Part shown: positions 17,534 through 26,819 of the stretch, one piece after another | Layout of the letters: each line of letters begins with the position of its first letter | How positions within the stretch are numbered: position 1 is the first letter of the stretch | Source of the DNA: Brevibacillus humidisoli | Lineage (GTDB): Bacteria; Bacillota; Bacilli; Brevibacillales; Brevibacillaceae | Assembly (NCBI RefSeq): GCF_020923435.1 | Contig: NZ_CP087263.1 | Location: 434,001 to 498,000, forward strand | Direction: 5' to 3' | DNA: 64,000 nt | Position numbers and translations under genes: made by a program | Notes under the pieces: generated by a model | The model's database searches: none | What the model was told of the DNA's origin: nothing | Seen by the model: the letters and a program-made list of their open reading frames with translations, nothing else

Positions 17534-19021
17534 ATGACAAGAACCGGAAAACAGTACTTGGACTCTCTGAAGGACAACAGATGTGTGTACATCGGCGGGG
17601 AACGGGTCGAAGATGTGACCACCCATCCCGCTTTTGCCGGTATTGCACAGAGCTTCGCCGGTCTGTACGATTACGCTGCAAACCCTGAGAACGACATGAC
17701 CTACATTACGGAGGATGGAACGGTCGCCAACAAGATCTACATGATGCCGAAAAGCAGGGAAGACCTGGCGGTACGCCGAGAAGCAATTGCCAAATGGGCG
17801 AGGCAGACGTGTGGCTTTGCTGGTAGAAGTCCTGACCACGTCGCCAGTTTTCTTGCCGGATTCGCCAGCCATCCGGAAGTGTTTGCGCGTGGTGGAGAAC
17901 GGTATCAGGAGAATGTCCAGCGTTTCTACAAATATGCTCGTGACAACGACCTGTTTGTCACCTACGTCATCATTCCGCCACAGATCGATCGCAGCAAAGC
18001 GGCTCATGAACAAGAGGAGAAATATCTGCCTGTAGGTGTGTATGAAGAAAAGCAGGACGGAATTGTCGTGCGCGGCTCACAGATGTTGGGAACCAGTTCA
18101 GCGGTCAGCAATTACCTGTTCGTCAGCTGTATCACCCCGCTCCGTCCGGGGGATGAAGATTATGCCGTTTCCTTTGTCGTACCGATGGACGCACCAGGGT
18201 TGAAGATGTATGCTCGTCCCAGCTTTGCAGCAGACAAGCCGAGTACCTTTGACTATCCGCTGTCTACCCGCTTTGATGAAAGTGACTCGCTGCTGGTGTT
18301 TGACGACGTATTTATCCCTTGGGAAAACGTGTTTGTCTATAAAAATATCGATTTGTGCCGCGCTCAATTCCATGAGACGCCAGCCCACATCTGGGGGAAC
18401 AATCAAGCGCAGACGCGCTTTACGACCAAGCTAAAGTTCTTGCTGGGGATCGCGCGTAAAATCACGGAGATGAACGGAACGGACAGATTTCCGCAAGTTC
18501 AGGAAAAGCTGGGGGAATTGGCTTCACTTGCTTCTTCCGTAGAAGCAGCACTGCTCGCTTCGGAATACAGCTGCATCACCGACAAGAATGGCATGGTTCG
18601 ACCCAATCCTCGCTTCCTGTATGGTGTGGTAGGAATGCAGGACTACCTGTATCCGACCGTTATCAAGATCTTGCGTGAGCTGGCCGGTGGCGGCGTACTC
18701 CAGGTCCCTTCGTCGTACAAGGAGATGGTGAATCCGGAGACCAAAGACGATATCCGCCGCTACATTCGCTCATCCAACGGAGATTCCGAACAGCGGATCC
18801 AATTGTTTAAACTGGCATGGGATGTGATCGGCTCAGAGTTTGGCGGTCGACACCAGCAATACGAGCTGTTTTACAACGGGGCTCCGTTTGTTGTGAAAGG
18901 ATATTCGTTCCGCAACTACGGATACCAGGAGACAGTTGAGTTGGTCGATGCTTTCTTGGCCAGCTACGGACTGCCAGGGAAAGAAAACTCCGAAACTTCG
19001 GACAAGGTAGAGCAGATGTAA
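17534..19021 (+). CDS. HpaB family flavin-dependent monooxygenase (4-hydroxyphenylacetate 3-monooxygenase-like)
   Basis: A 495-residue protein starting MTRTGKQYLDSLKDNRCVYI at ATG 17534 behind GAGGAAGGGGATTGG. Family stretches are GERVEDVTTHPAF, FVTYVIIPPQIDRS, VRGSQMLGTSSAVSNYLFVS, FDDVFIPWENVFVY and GGGVLQVPSS. HpaB enzymes use reduced FAD from a partner reductase to hydroxylate phenols; relatives act on other aromatic and heteroaromatic acids. Here the neighbours are an amidase-type nitrilase, DUF2848, a cupin and a TRAP importer and not the homoprotocatechuate meta-cleavage genes, so 4-hydroxyphenylacetate is not the evident substrate. Confidence 0.88.
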   Translation: MTRTGKQYLDSLKDNRCVYIGGERVEDVTTHPAFAGIAQSFAGLYDYAANPENDMTYITEDGTVANKIYMMPKSREDLAVRREAIAKWARQTCGFAGRSPDHVASFLAGFASHPEVFARGGERYQENVQRFYKYARDNDLFVTYVIIPPQIDRSKAAHEQEEKYLPVGVYEEKQDGIVVRGSQMLGTSSAVSNYLFVSCITPLRPGDEDYAVSFVVPMDAPGLKMYARPSFAADKPSTFDYPLSTRFDESDSLLVFDDVFIPWENVFVYKNIDLCRAQFHETPAHIWGNNQAQTRFTTKLKFLLGIARKITEMNGTDRFPQVQEKLGELASLASSVEAALLASEYSCITDKNGMVRPNPRFLYGVVGMQDYLYPTVIKILRELAGGGVLQVPSSYKEMVNPETKDDIRRYIRSSNGDSEQRIQLFKLAWDVIGSEFGGRHQQYELFYNGAPFVVKGYSFRNYGYQETVELVDAFLASYGLPGKENSETSDKVEQM

Positions 19022-19074
19022 CCACAAAAAAACAAAAAAAGAAGTTTCAAACAGAGAAAGAGAGGCAATAGGAA

Positions 19075-19845
19075 ATGAAGGTAGCATCCATTCAGTTGGA
19101 AATCAAAGATCAGGAGTCGAAAGAGCAGCGGATTGCTCGCGTCGAATCGATGCTTGGAGAAGTGGCAGGCTGTGATTTGGTTGTTCTGCCGGAAATCTGG
19201 GCCACCGGATACTTCTCCTTTGATCGCTATCATGAAGAAGCAGAAGAGCTGGACGGTCCGTTTGTCCAGCGGATGTCGGCCAAAGCAAAAGAACTGCATA
19301 CCTACCTGTTCGCTGGCAGTTTTGTAGAGCGGCAAGGGGATCGTTACTACAACACCAGTGTCTTGTTTAACCCTGAGGGTGGCATAGTCGGGACATACCG
19401 CAAGATCCACCTGTTCCGCTATGGTTCTGCCGAGGGTGAGCTGCTGACGCGAGGGGAGGAGATCTCCGTATTTGACACGCCTTTTGGCAAAGTAGGGCTG
19501 GCCACTTGTTATGATTTGCGTTTCCCGGAACTGTTTCGCAAGCAAGTGGATCTCGGGGCAGAAATCCTGCTGATCACCTCTGCCTGGCCGCATCAGCGAC
19601 TCGCTCACTGGAACCTGTTCAATTCTGTGCGCGCCTTGGAAAACCAGTGCTTTTTGATCTCCAGCAACTGTGTCGGAACTACGAGAAATGTACTTCTGGG
19701 CGGTCACAGTCAGGTTGTCGATCCGTGGGGGATCACGGTTGCATCGGGTGGAGAGCACGAGACCATCGTGAGGACGGAGATCGACACGGAACAAATCAAG
19801 CGGATTCGGGAGGTCTTCCCACAATTGAAGCACCGTGTCCTATGA
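19075..19845 (+). CDS. Carbon-nitrogen hydrolase (nitrilase superfamily amidase)
   Basis: 256 residues with the complete Glu-Lys-Cys catalytic set: VVLPEIWATGY (Glu), YRKIHLFRYG (Lys) and GLATCYDLRFPELFR (Cys). The sequence resembles the omega-amidase / amidohydrolase branches and not true aromatic nitrilases. The start ATG 19075 follows GAGAGGCAATAGGA and lies 53 bp after the monooxygenase. An amide- or carbamoyl-containing ring-opening product would be a logical substrate if the monooxygenase acts on a nitrogen heterocycle; that is inference. Confidence 0.88.
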   Translation: MKVASIQLEIKDQESKEQRIARVESMLGEVAGCDLVVLPEIWATGYFSFDRYHEEAEELDGPFVQRMSAKAKELHTYLFAGSFVERQGDRYYNTSVLFNPEGGIVGTYRKIHLFRYGSAEGELLTRGEEISVFDTPFGKVGLATCYDLRFPELFRKQVDLGAEILLITSAWPHQRLAHWNLFNSVRALENQCFLISSNCVGTTRNVLLGGHSQVVDPWGITVASGGEHETIVRTEIDTEQIKRIREVFPQLKHRVL

Positions 19846-19873
19846 CCAGAGAACACACCAGGGAGGGAAGCAG

Positions 19874-20551
19874 ATGAAGCTCTACACGGCCGATTTTACA
19901 CTGGACTGGAAACCACAGCGGCTTGTAATTGCCGGGTATACGGGAAGAGACCAAGAGGCTGTCAAAAAACACATCGATGAATTATTGGAACTTGGCGTGC
20001 CGGCGCCCAGACGGGTTCCGATGATCTACGATCTCTCCCCGGAACTGCTGCGGACATCAGAGGAGATTTCCGTGGTCTGCAATGATTCCAGCGGCGAAGC
20101 GGAAGTCGTCCTGCTGGATGTCGACGGGAGTTGGTATGTGGGGCTAGGCAGCGACCACACCGATCGCGTATTGGAGGCTGTCTCGGTCCAAAAATCAAAA
20201 CAGGTTTGCGCCAAGCCGATGGCCAGAGAAGTATGGCCCCTTGATTCGATTGCTGATCACTGGGACGAGATTGAACTCCGTAGTTGGGTCACCATCAACG
20301 GTGAAGAGCAGCTTTACCAATCTGGCAGGCTGGACGCTTTTCTGGCACCGCAGGATCTGCTCGATATCGTCCGGCAGCGTGACTATGCGGCGCCTAACAT
20401 GGCCTTGTTTTGTGGCACACTGGCCTTGATCGATGGGCAATTCCAATATGGCGAGGCGTTTCGCGCCGAGTTGCTAGACAACAAAACCAACCGCTCAATC
20501 AGCCTTTCCTACGAGGTAAAACAGCTGAAAAATGCAGAGGAGGACGAATAA
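19874..20551 (+). CDS. DUF2848 family protein
   Basis: 225 residues, starting MKLYTADFTLDWKPQRLVIA at ATG 19874 after AGGGAGGGAAGCAG. It carries the family-typical IAGYTGRDQEAVKKHIDELLELGVPAP, then YVGLGSDHTDRVLE, KPMAREVWPLDSI and a final CGTLALIDGQFQYGEAF. DUF2848 has no established biochemical role that I know of; the overall pattern of acidic and histidine residues recalls FAH-like hydrolases, but I cannot prove that. It sits between the amidase and the cupin gene, 2 bp before the latter, so it should act in the same pathway. Confidence 0.8.
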   Translation: MKLYTADFTLDWKPQRLVIAGYTGRDQEAVKKHIDELLELGVPAPRRVPMIYDLSPELLRTSEEISVVCNDSSGEAEVVLLDVDGSWYVGLGSDHTDRVLEAVSVQKSKQVCAKPMAREVWPLDSIADHWDEIELRSWVTINGEEQLYQSGRLDAFLAPQDLLDIVRQRDYAAPNMALFCGTLALIDGQFQYGEAFRAELLDNKTNRSISLSYEVKQLKNAEEDE

Positions 20552-20553
20552 TC

Positions 20554-20898
20554 ATGGCAAAACCGGAACTGGAATTTACCGACTACCGCAAGTTTGAGGC
20601 AAAACCGTTCAGCAAAGTGGAGGGGTTGTCGGAGAGAGTGATCGCTGCCGATCCCGAGACAAAAGTAGCGACTCGCATCCTGCAGTTTGAACCAGGAACC
20701 GATACCTCACCAAACGGCGTTCAGATACACGACTTCTGGGAGGAGCTGTACATCATCGAAGGCTCTATCATCGACCTTAACCTCAATGAAGAATTCTCTG
20801 CGGGAATGGTGGCATGTCGCCCTCCGGGCATGAAACACGGCCCGTGGAAATCGCCGAATGGCTGCAAAATTTTTGAAGTTCGTTACTACGCCAAGTGA
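20554..20898 (+). CDS. Small cupin-domain protein
   Basis: 114 residues, starting MAKPELEFTDYRKFEAKPFS two bases after the DUF2848 stop. Cupin strands are visible: TRILQFEPGTDTSPNGVQIHDFWEELYIIEGS (cupin motif 1, with His and Glu ligands) and CRPPGMKHGPWKSPNGCKIFEVRY (motif 2 His). Small cupins of this type can be metal-dependent isomerases, lyases or dioxygenases. Coupling to DUF2848 implies a step in the same pathway. Confidence 0.82.
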   Translation: MAKPELEFTDYRKFEAKPFSKVEGLSERVIAADPETKVATRILQFEPGTDTSPNGVQIHDFWEELYIIEGSIIDLNLNEEFSAGMVACRPPGMKHGPWKSPNGCKIFEVRYYAK

Positions 20899-20988
20899 CC
20901 GTTTAGGGAACCGGACAGGGGAGCCATGCTGCACTCCTGCCTTTCCATAGATCATCTAACTAACAGGTTCCGTAGGGGGTAAAAAAAC

Positions 20989-22056
20989 ATGAACAAGGCA
21001 AAGAAGATGTTTCAAGCAATTGCGACTGGTCTGCTCTCCGCTGCGCTCTTGACGGCTTGCGGAGGCGGTGGAGCACCGGCTGACTCCACGCAAGGAGGGC
21101 CGACTGATTCCGGAAGCGGAGAAGCGGCACAAGAGACACTGAAGTTGAAGATGGCTTATATCACCAAGGAAAATAGTGCCTGGCATCTGGCCGCTGAGCG
21201 GATCAACTCCATTCTCAAGGAAAAGTCGAACGGTCGCATTACTGTCGAACTATTCCCGGGTGGACAGCTGGGGAACGAAACGGACATGATGCAGCAGATC
21301 AACACAGGAAGTGTTGATATGGGAATTATTACGACAGCTCAGCTGAGCAGTTCTTCTGAGGCATTTGGAGCATGGTTGATGCCGTTTGTCGTTGATACCC
21401 ACCAGCAGGCTTACAAGCTGATGAAAAGTGACGAGGCCAATGCCTTGTTTGACACGCTGACCAAAGAAAACGTCCATGGATTAGGCTACCTGACAACCGG
21501 CTTCCGCTACATGTTGTCCACCAAGCCGATTGAAAGTAAACAGCAGTTGGAAGGGCTGAAGTTGCGGACTACTCCAAGCCCAACGATCCTTGATTACTGG
21601 ACAGCGTTAAAGGCAAGCCCAACTCCGATGCCGCTGACCGAAGTCTACACCTCCTTGCAAACAGGTGTGATTGATGCGATCGACATCGATTCTGACTCAC
21701 TGGTTAATGAGAAGCTGACAGAAATCGCCAAGCATATGACGCCGGACAAGCATATGTACTGGGCTGGCGGCGTGTTGATCAACAAGGATCGCTGGAGCGG
21801 TTTGTCCGATGAAGACAAGAAGCTGATTGAAGAAGCGGTCGATACGGCGATGCAAGAAAACATTGAATACCTGGAAACGAGTGAAGCCGACCTGTTGGCC
21901 AACTACGAACAAAAATACGGCATTACCAACGTGTACGAATTGAAAGATAAGGAACAACTGCAACAGCAAGTCCAACCTGTTATCGACGCTTGGGTGCAAA
22001 AGGCACCGGAAATCGGGAAGTTCCTGGAGAAGGCAAAACAAATCGCAGCTGAGTAG
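20989..22056 (+). CDS. dctP: TRAP transporter substrate-binding lipoprotein (DctP family)
   Basis: 355 residues with a lipoprotein signal ending LLTACGGGG (Cys near residue 24) and a Ser/Gly-rich linker. The mature DctP fold is recognised from MAYITKENSAWHLAAERINSILKEK, GQLGNETDMMQQINTGSVDMGI and KLRTTPSPTILDYWTALKASPTPM; the arginine in LRTT is the usual carboxylate ligand. The following genes encode the DctQ and DctM membrane subunits. Position behind the monooxygenase/amidase genes makes an organic acid substrate of that pathway likely. Confidence 0.92.
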   Translation: MNKAKKMFQAIATGLLSAALLTACGGGGAPADSTQGGPTDSGSGEAAQETLKLKMAYITKENSAWHLAAERINSILKEKSNGRITVELFPGGQLGNETDMMQQINTGSVDMGIITTAQLSSSSEAFGAWLMPFVVDTHQQAYKLMKSDEANALFDTLTKENVHGLGYLTTGFRYMLSTKPIESKQQLEGLKLRTTPSPTILDYWTALKASPTPMPLTEVYTSLQTGVIDAIDIDSDSLVNEKLTEIAKHMTPDKHMYWAGGVLINKDRWSGLSDEDKKLIEEAVDTAMQENIEYLETSEADLLANYEQKYGITNVYELKDKEQLQQQVQPVIDAWVQKAPEIGKFLEKAKQIAAE

Positions 22057-22064
22057 GTGGTAAT

Positions 22065-22562
22065 GTGATCTCCATCATCGCTGGCCTTTTGGATAAGCTG
22101 CTGGTCTGGTTAAGTATCGCAACCGGAGCTGCACTGACAATCAACATGGTTGTAGCGGTATTTTTCCGCTACGTGATCAATCACGCCATTTTTTGGGCGG
22201 ACGAACTCTCGCTCTATCTCTTTTGCTGGGCGACATTCCTGGGAGCTTGTCTCGCCGTAAAGCGTTCCGATATGGCGGCGGTCACGGTTTTGCTTGACCG
22301 CCTGCCTCCTGCAGCTCGCTTTGTCGTTCAACTGGTGATTCACGTCTGTGTCCTGTTGTTCGCAGCAGTGATCGGTTATTACTCGATCATCTGGGTGATG
22401 AGTCCAAGTGTCGATCAGTACTCCCCGACCATCCCGATCAAGTTGTCCATGCTGTATTCCATCCTTCCTGTCGGAATGTTCTGCATGATGGTGTTTGCAT
22501 TGGAACATATCGTGGATTTGGTGAAAAACAGGAAGTCTGGGGAAGGGGAGAATCAGAAATGA
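22065..22562 (+). CDS. dctQ: TRAP transporter small membrane subunit (DctQ family)
   Basis: 165 residues with four hydrophobic segments. The family signature is seen in VVAVFFRYVINHAIFWADELSLYLFCWATFLGACLAVKRSDMAAV. The start is GTG 22065, preceded by GTAGGTGGTAAT, 8 bp after dctP. Its end overlaps the dctM start by 4 bp (ATGA). Confidence 0.92.
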   Translation: MISIIAGLLDKLLVWLSIATGAALTINMVVAVFFRYVINHAIFWADELSLYLFCWATFLGACLAVKRSDMAAVTVLLDRLPPAARFVVQLVIHVCVLLFAAVIGYYSIIWVMSPSVDQYSPTIPIKLSMLYSILPVGMFCMMVFALEHIVDLVKNRKSGEGENQK

Positions 22563-23836
22563 TTTCAGGCGTCGGATTTTTTCTGCTGATGATCATCGGG
22601 GTGCCGATTGCATTTGTACTCGGCATCACCGCACTACTGTACGTCTACTCTACCGGCAACATCGCCATCCTGCAGTCGATGCCGTCCAAGATGTTTAACG
22701 GACTGCAAAACTTTGGGCTGGTGGCCATCCCCATGTTTATCCTGTTGGGAGAGATCATGAACCGAGGGGGAATTACCAATCGGCTGATCGAATTTTCCAA
22801 GGTGATCTTCGGGCATTTGCGAGGCGGGCTTGCCTATGTTAACGTTGTCGCCAACATGTTTCTCGCCTCGATTATCGGATCGGCCAACGCCCAGACCGCA
22901 GTGATGAGCCAAGTGGTTGTGCCATCGATGGAGAAAGAGGGATACAAACGCGATTTTAGTACGGCGTTGACGGCCGGATCATCGATCATGGGTCCGCTGA
23001 TACCGCCAAGCATGCCGTTTATCATTTACGGGGTGACAGCAGGCGTCTCGATTGGCAGTCTGTTTTTGGCCGGTATTTTGCCAGGTGTCCTGTTTGCCAT
23101 CGGATTCGGATTGTATATCTACTTGATCGCCAAGAAGGAAAACTTTCCACAGTCGGAACGAGTCGGCTGGAACAAGGCGGTAAAGTCAACTCTGTATGTG
23201 CTGCCTGCCTTGAGCATCCCGATTCTGATCATGGCCGGTATTACGACGGGAGCTTTTACGGCCACTGAGTCAGCGGCAATTGCTGCCTTCTTCGCGCTGA
23301 TCGTGGGAGCCTTCTTTTATCGGGAACTGAAGTGGCAGCATCTGCCGCAAATCCTGCTGCGGACGATTATTACGACATCCACCGTCACTTTTTTGTTGGC
23401 TACATCCAATATCTTTGGTTGGGTGCTCAACTTCCAGCGGATCCCGCAGTTGATCACTGATGCCTTTCTGTTTGTGGCCGATAATGCGATCGTCTTTCTG
23501 TTGTTGGTGAACATCCTGCTGCTGGTTGTAGGAATGTTCCTGGAAGGCGTGGCGGCGCTGATCCTGCTGACACCGATTCTACTGCCGGCTGCTGCCAGCT
23601 TTGGTGTCGATCCTGTACACCTCGGGGTGATCATCGTGATCAACCTGACGCTGGGACTGTTGACGCCCCCGGTGGGGACGGTGTTGTTTATTGCATCAGC
23701 CATTGCCCAGGTCAAGATTGAGCATCTGGTTCGCCGCCTGGTTCCCTTCCTGGCGATCTCGTTTGCCATCTTGATCCTGATCACTTACGTACCGTGGCTC
23801 ACCCAGTGGATTCCCGGTATGTTCAATCCGCAGTAG
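22559..23836 (+). CDS. dctM: TRAP transporter large membrane subunit (DctM family)
   Basis: 425 residues, about 12 membrane spans. Typical segments are AIPMFILLGEIMNRGGITNRLIEF, MGPLIPPSMPFIIYGVTAGVSIGSLFLAGILPGVL, TESAAIAAFFALIVG and NLTLGLLTPPVGTVLF. It energises uptake with the sodium or proton gradient together with DctQ. A strong terminator at 23878-23925 closes the operon. Confidence 0.95.
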   Translation: MISGVGFFLLMIIGVPIAFVLGITALLYVYSTGNIAILQSMPSKMFNGLQNFGLVAIPMFILLGEIMNRGGITNRLIEFSKVIFGHLRGGLAYVNVVANMFLASIIGSANAQTAVMSQVVVPSMEKEGYKRDFSTALTAGSSIMGPLIPPSMPFIIYGVTAGVSIGSLFLAGILPGVLFAIGFGLYIYLIAKKENFPQSERVGWNKAVKSTLYVLPALSIPILIMAGITTGAFTATESAAIAAFFALIVGAFFYRELKWQHLPQILLRTIITTSTVTFLLATSNIFGWVLNFQRIPQLITDAFLFVADNAIVFLLLVNILLLVVGMFLEGVAALILLTPILLPAAASFGVDPVHLGVIIVINLTLGLLTPPVGTVLFIASAIAQVKIEHLVRRLVPFLAISFAILILITYVPWLTQWIPGMFNPQ

Positions 23837-23877
23837 GAGCAGGATGACAGAATTCCTGCACTACCTCGTCTGCATAA

Positions 23878-23925
23878 CAAAACAGTTGCTGAGCCATGTG
23901 CGCCATGTGCTCAGCAACTGTTTTT
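23878..23925. terminator. Bidirectional rho-independent terminator
   Basis: AACAGTTGCTGAGC (23881-23894) pairs perfectly with GCTCAGCAACTGTT, followed by TTTTTC on the plus strand; the minus strand also ends in TTTTG. It serves both the TRAP operon and the convergent antiporter gene. Confidence 0.92.
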
Positions 23926-23945
23926 CATTGCTGCCCCTTTTTCCT

Positions 23946-25421
23946 CTACACGTCACTCTCCTGCTGTTGCTCTGGATCGGCCATCTCCAGGATGATATTT
24001 TTCACCTGCTGCCGTTTGTTTTGGGGGACAAGGACATACAAGACATCGCCTGTGTGGATCTTCGTTTTCCCTCGAGGGGTAATCAACTTATCCCCTCGTA
24101 TCACCGCAGTCACAAGCGCATCTTGCGGCAGGCGCAGTAGGCGAAGCTCTTCACCTGCAATCTTGGCTCCTTCCACAATCTCGATTTCGATAATTTCTGC
24201 ATTGGTCTTGCCGATCGAAACCAGTTCCAGACTGTGGGGAACTGGGGTTTTCTTTTCCCCTGAGAGTCCCAGTTTGTTGGCCAGCGGGGAAATCGTCGCT
24301 CCTTGAATCAAAGCGGAGGTCAACACGACGAAAAATACAACATTAAACAGGAGTTGGCTGTGCTCCAGACCAGCGAGCATGGGATAGGTGGCCAAAACAA
24401 TCGGGACTGCCCCCCTCAATCCGGCCCATGAGATAAACATTTTCTCTTTTGTACTGTAGCGCATCCACATCATGCTGACGAAAACACCGATCGGCCTGGC
24501 GATCAGCATCAGCAGCAGCGATAACGCAATGCCCTCCCAGATGATGTCCAGCAGCTGCGCCGGGAACACCAGCAGCCCCAGCAGGACAAACATCAAGATC
24601 TGCATCATCCAGGCGAATCCTTCATTAAAACGGAAGATCGAATGTCGATAGGTCAAGTCGGAGTTTCCTACCATGACCGCCATCACGTAAACGGCAAGCA
24701 GGCCGCTGCCGCCAAGAACCGATGTGCTGCTGTAGGTTAAGATGGCAAATGCCATCGATAAAACAGGATAGAGCCCAGAGGAATCCAGGTTGATTTTGTT
24801 TATGCTCCACACCGATAATTTTCCCATCAACCAGCCCATCGCAAGCCCAAAGCCCATCTGCCAGCCAAAATCCAAAAGCAGATGGAGATAATTTGTCTCA
24901 GGATACTGGATCAGCTCGATCAGCGCAACGGTTAGAAAGATGGCCATCGGGTCGTTGGTTCCGGACTCTGCTTCCAGCGTTGAGGTCAGTTTTCGTTGGA
25001 TGTTCTTGTTGCCGAGAACAGCAAACACTGCCGCAGCGTCGGTAGAACCAACAATCGCTCCAAACAGCATGCCTTCCAACCAGGAAACATCCAAAATAAA
25101 CTTCGCAAATGCGCCGATGATCACCGTTGTAAGAAAAACGCCGATGGTGGCCAATGAGAGAGAGGGAGCTATCACTTTACGAACATAACCCCACTTGGTT
25201 TGCAATCCACCTTCAAACAAAATAACGATCAGCGCAAGCGTACCGAAAAGCTGGGTCAAATAGGCATTGTCATAATAAATAAACTCGCTTAAGACCATAC
25301 CGACCGCGATGAAGAACACAAGCGACGGCAGCCCGATGCGGGAGGAGAACTTGGTAGTGAGAACACCGATGATGAGAAGCATGGAGAACAATAATATGGC
25401 ATCATTAACTGTGAACAACAA
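23946..25421 (-). CDS. Potassium/proton antiporter (CPA1 family, NhaP2/CvrA-like) with TrkA-C domain
   Basis: About 491 residues. An N-terminal Na+/H+ exchanger domain shows 12-13 spans (LFSMLLIIGVLTTKFSSRIG; GAIVGSTDAAAVFAVLGNKN with the conserved Asp; LRGAVPIVLATYP), followed by a cytoplasmic TrkA-C-like regulatory domain (EEKTP-like linker, EIVEGAKIAGEELRLLRLPQ, TKIHTGDVLYVLV). The start is taken at TTG 25421 (next TTG 25418), behind AGAGGGTGAAGCG; the ATG at 25502 has no ribosome site and adds soluble, unrelated sequence. It probably exports K+ and adjusts pH or turgor. Confidence 0.85.
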   Translation of the reverse strand: MLFTVNDAILLFSMLLIIGVLTTKFSSRIGLPSLVFFIAVGMVLSEFIYYDNAYLTQLFGTLALIVILFEGGLQTKWGYVRKVIAPSLSLATIGVFLTTVIIGAFAKFILDVSWLEGMLFGAIVGSTDAAAVFAVLGNKNIQRKLTSTLEAESGTNDPMAIFLTVALIELIQYPETNYLHLLLDFGWQMGFGLAMGWLMGKLSVWSINKINLDSSGLYPVLSMAFAILTYSSTSVLGGSGLLAVYVMAVMVGNSDLTYRHSIFRFNEGFAWMMQILMFVLLGLLVFPAQLLDIIWEGIALSLLLMLIARPIGVFVSMMWMRYSTKEKMFISWAGLRGAVPIVLATYPMLAGLEHSQLLFNVVFFVVLTSALIQGATISPLANKLGLSGEKKTPVPHSLELVSIGKTNAEIIEIEIVEGAKIAGEELRLLRLPQDALVTAVIRGDKLITPRGKTKIHTGDVLYVLVPQNKRQQVKNIILEMADPEQQQESDV

Positions 25422-25640
25422 CGCTTCACCCTCTTTTCCGTCGCATCTTCGGTACGAACCAATGTCTTTATTATAAAACAATTTTGTTCCGCCAGTAGGC
25501 AAGGTTTGTCAACCGTCTGATCCGCTATCGGACCTCACAGCCCCCTGTTTACAGAATATTCCCTACTAAAGTACAATCTTAGCAAGGTGACAAATATTCT
25601 CCTCTTCCTAAGAGTATAGCAGAAAAGGTAGGGTGTGCGC

Positions 25641-26807
25641 ATGAGCATGACCAGTGAGAGATGGGGTGCCAGCAATCCGAGTCCCTTTGACGGGAGATGT
25701 GGAATAACGAGTAGTAGAATCGCCGCGGCGGCAGATAAGCGAGCGCTGCTGCAACTAGCCGCTCAAGGTGCCGAGCGGGACGATCTGTCTCACGCGGCCA
25801 AGGTGATGAACGCCTACTTCAAGCTGGTCAAGAACAGCCAAGCATCAACTCTGCCGGAGGATTTGTTCATCGGAGTATATCTGCTAAGTTTATGGCAGGA
25901 ACGTGTACAGCAGCAGCACCCGTCATTGCAGCGGAAGGCCGACTTTCTTTGCAGATGCCTAGAATCACTCTCTGCTCAGGTATTTGCCCAGGTGATTGAG
26001 CAAATCTATCAGTACAGCAAACAGCATCAGACGTTTGTTTTGATGTTTGCCGTATTGGACCGTGCTGTGGAGCGTTTTCAGGGGCAGCGTGAGAAGCTGT
26101 TTCGTTTGTGGGCCAAGAATTCCTCGGCATGGTATTACATGAAGGATTATCAGAAGGGCTATGAGTCCTCATTAAATGCACTTCAGTACTGTGATCATGC
26201 TGACGAAACCTCGCTCTCCCATCTGCTGATCAGACACGGCAATCTCTGTCTTCAGTTAAAGAAATACAAAGAGGCATTGTTCTCTTACTTAAAGGGATAC
26301 AACTTGCTGGATCATAAAACGAACTCCTTTTCGTTGGCCTGTAAGGTGAACATCGGCCGTACCTATTTCAAACTGTATGATTACGAGAACGCTCGAGGGC
26401 ATTGGGAAGAAGTACTGGCGCATACATCCGCGGATGATGCCATTCGCATCAATCTGTTGACCGATTTTGCTTTTTTGGAACTAACAAAAGGAGACTATAC
26501 GAGAGGGAGGGCCCTCTATTATGAGACGGAGCGGCTGCTTTCGAGACTGACAGAGAGCGAAAGAGAAGCGTACGCAATCGAAGCGATCTTGCACCAACGT
26601 AACGGAGCGCTGCTCTTGTACCCAAGGGATCCTAGATTGGCACTGAAGCAGATGCTGGAGAGCGCCTACAAAATGATCACATCCCCCTTAAAAGACGAAA
26701 TCTTTGAAACAGTCTATTTAATGGTTGTCTTTTTGGCGAAATATGGTAATATATGTGATGAGGACGATCTCCGCAAACTGGAGAACCTCAGAAAATATAT
26801 TGATTGA
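25641..26807 (+). CDS. TPR-repeat protein, candidate Rap-like receptor of a peptide signalling pair
   Basis: 388 residues, almost entirely helical, with TPR-like units such as KLFRLWAKNSSAWYYMKDYQKGYESSLNALQYCD, LCLQLKKYKEALFSYLKGYNLL and VNIGRTYFKLYDYENARGHWEEVL. No helix-turn-helix is visible at the N-terminus, so it resembles Rap phosphatases or HTH-less RRNPP receptors and not NprR/PlcR. ATG 25641 follows AAAGGTAGGG (GTG 25635 is an alternative). Only 12 bp after its stop begins a 35-codon gene for a secreted peptide, the diagnostic arrangement of rap-phr loci. Its target protein is unknown. Confidence 0.72.
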   Translation: MSMTSERWGASNPSPFDGRCGITSSRIAAAADKRALLQLAAQGAERDDLSHAAKVMNAYFKLVKNSQASTLPEDLFIGVYLLSLWQERVQQQHPSLQRKADFLCRCLESLSAQVFAQVIEQIYQYSKQHQTFVLMFAVLDRAVERFQGQREKLFRLWAKNSSAWYYMKDYQKGYESSLNALQYCDHADETSLSHLLIRHGNLCLQLKKYKEALFSYLKGYNLLDHKTNSFSLACKVNIGRTYFKLYDYENARGHWEEVLAHTSADDAIRINLLTDFAFLELTKGDYTRGRALYYETERLLSRLTESEREAYAIEAILHQRNGALLLYPRDPRLALKQMLESAYKMITSPLKDEIFETVYLMVVFLAKYGNICDEDDLRKLENLRKYID

Positions 26808-26819
26808 GGGGGAGTATTT

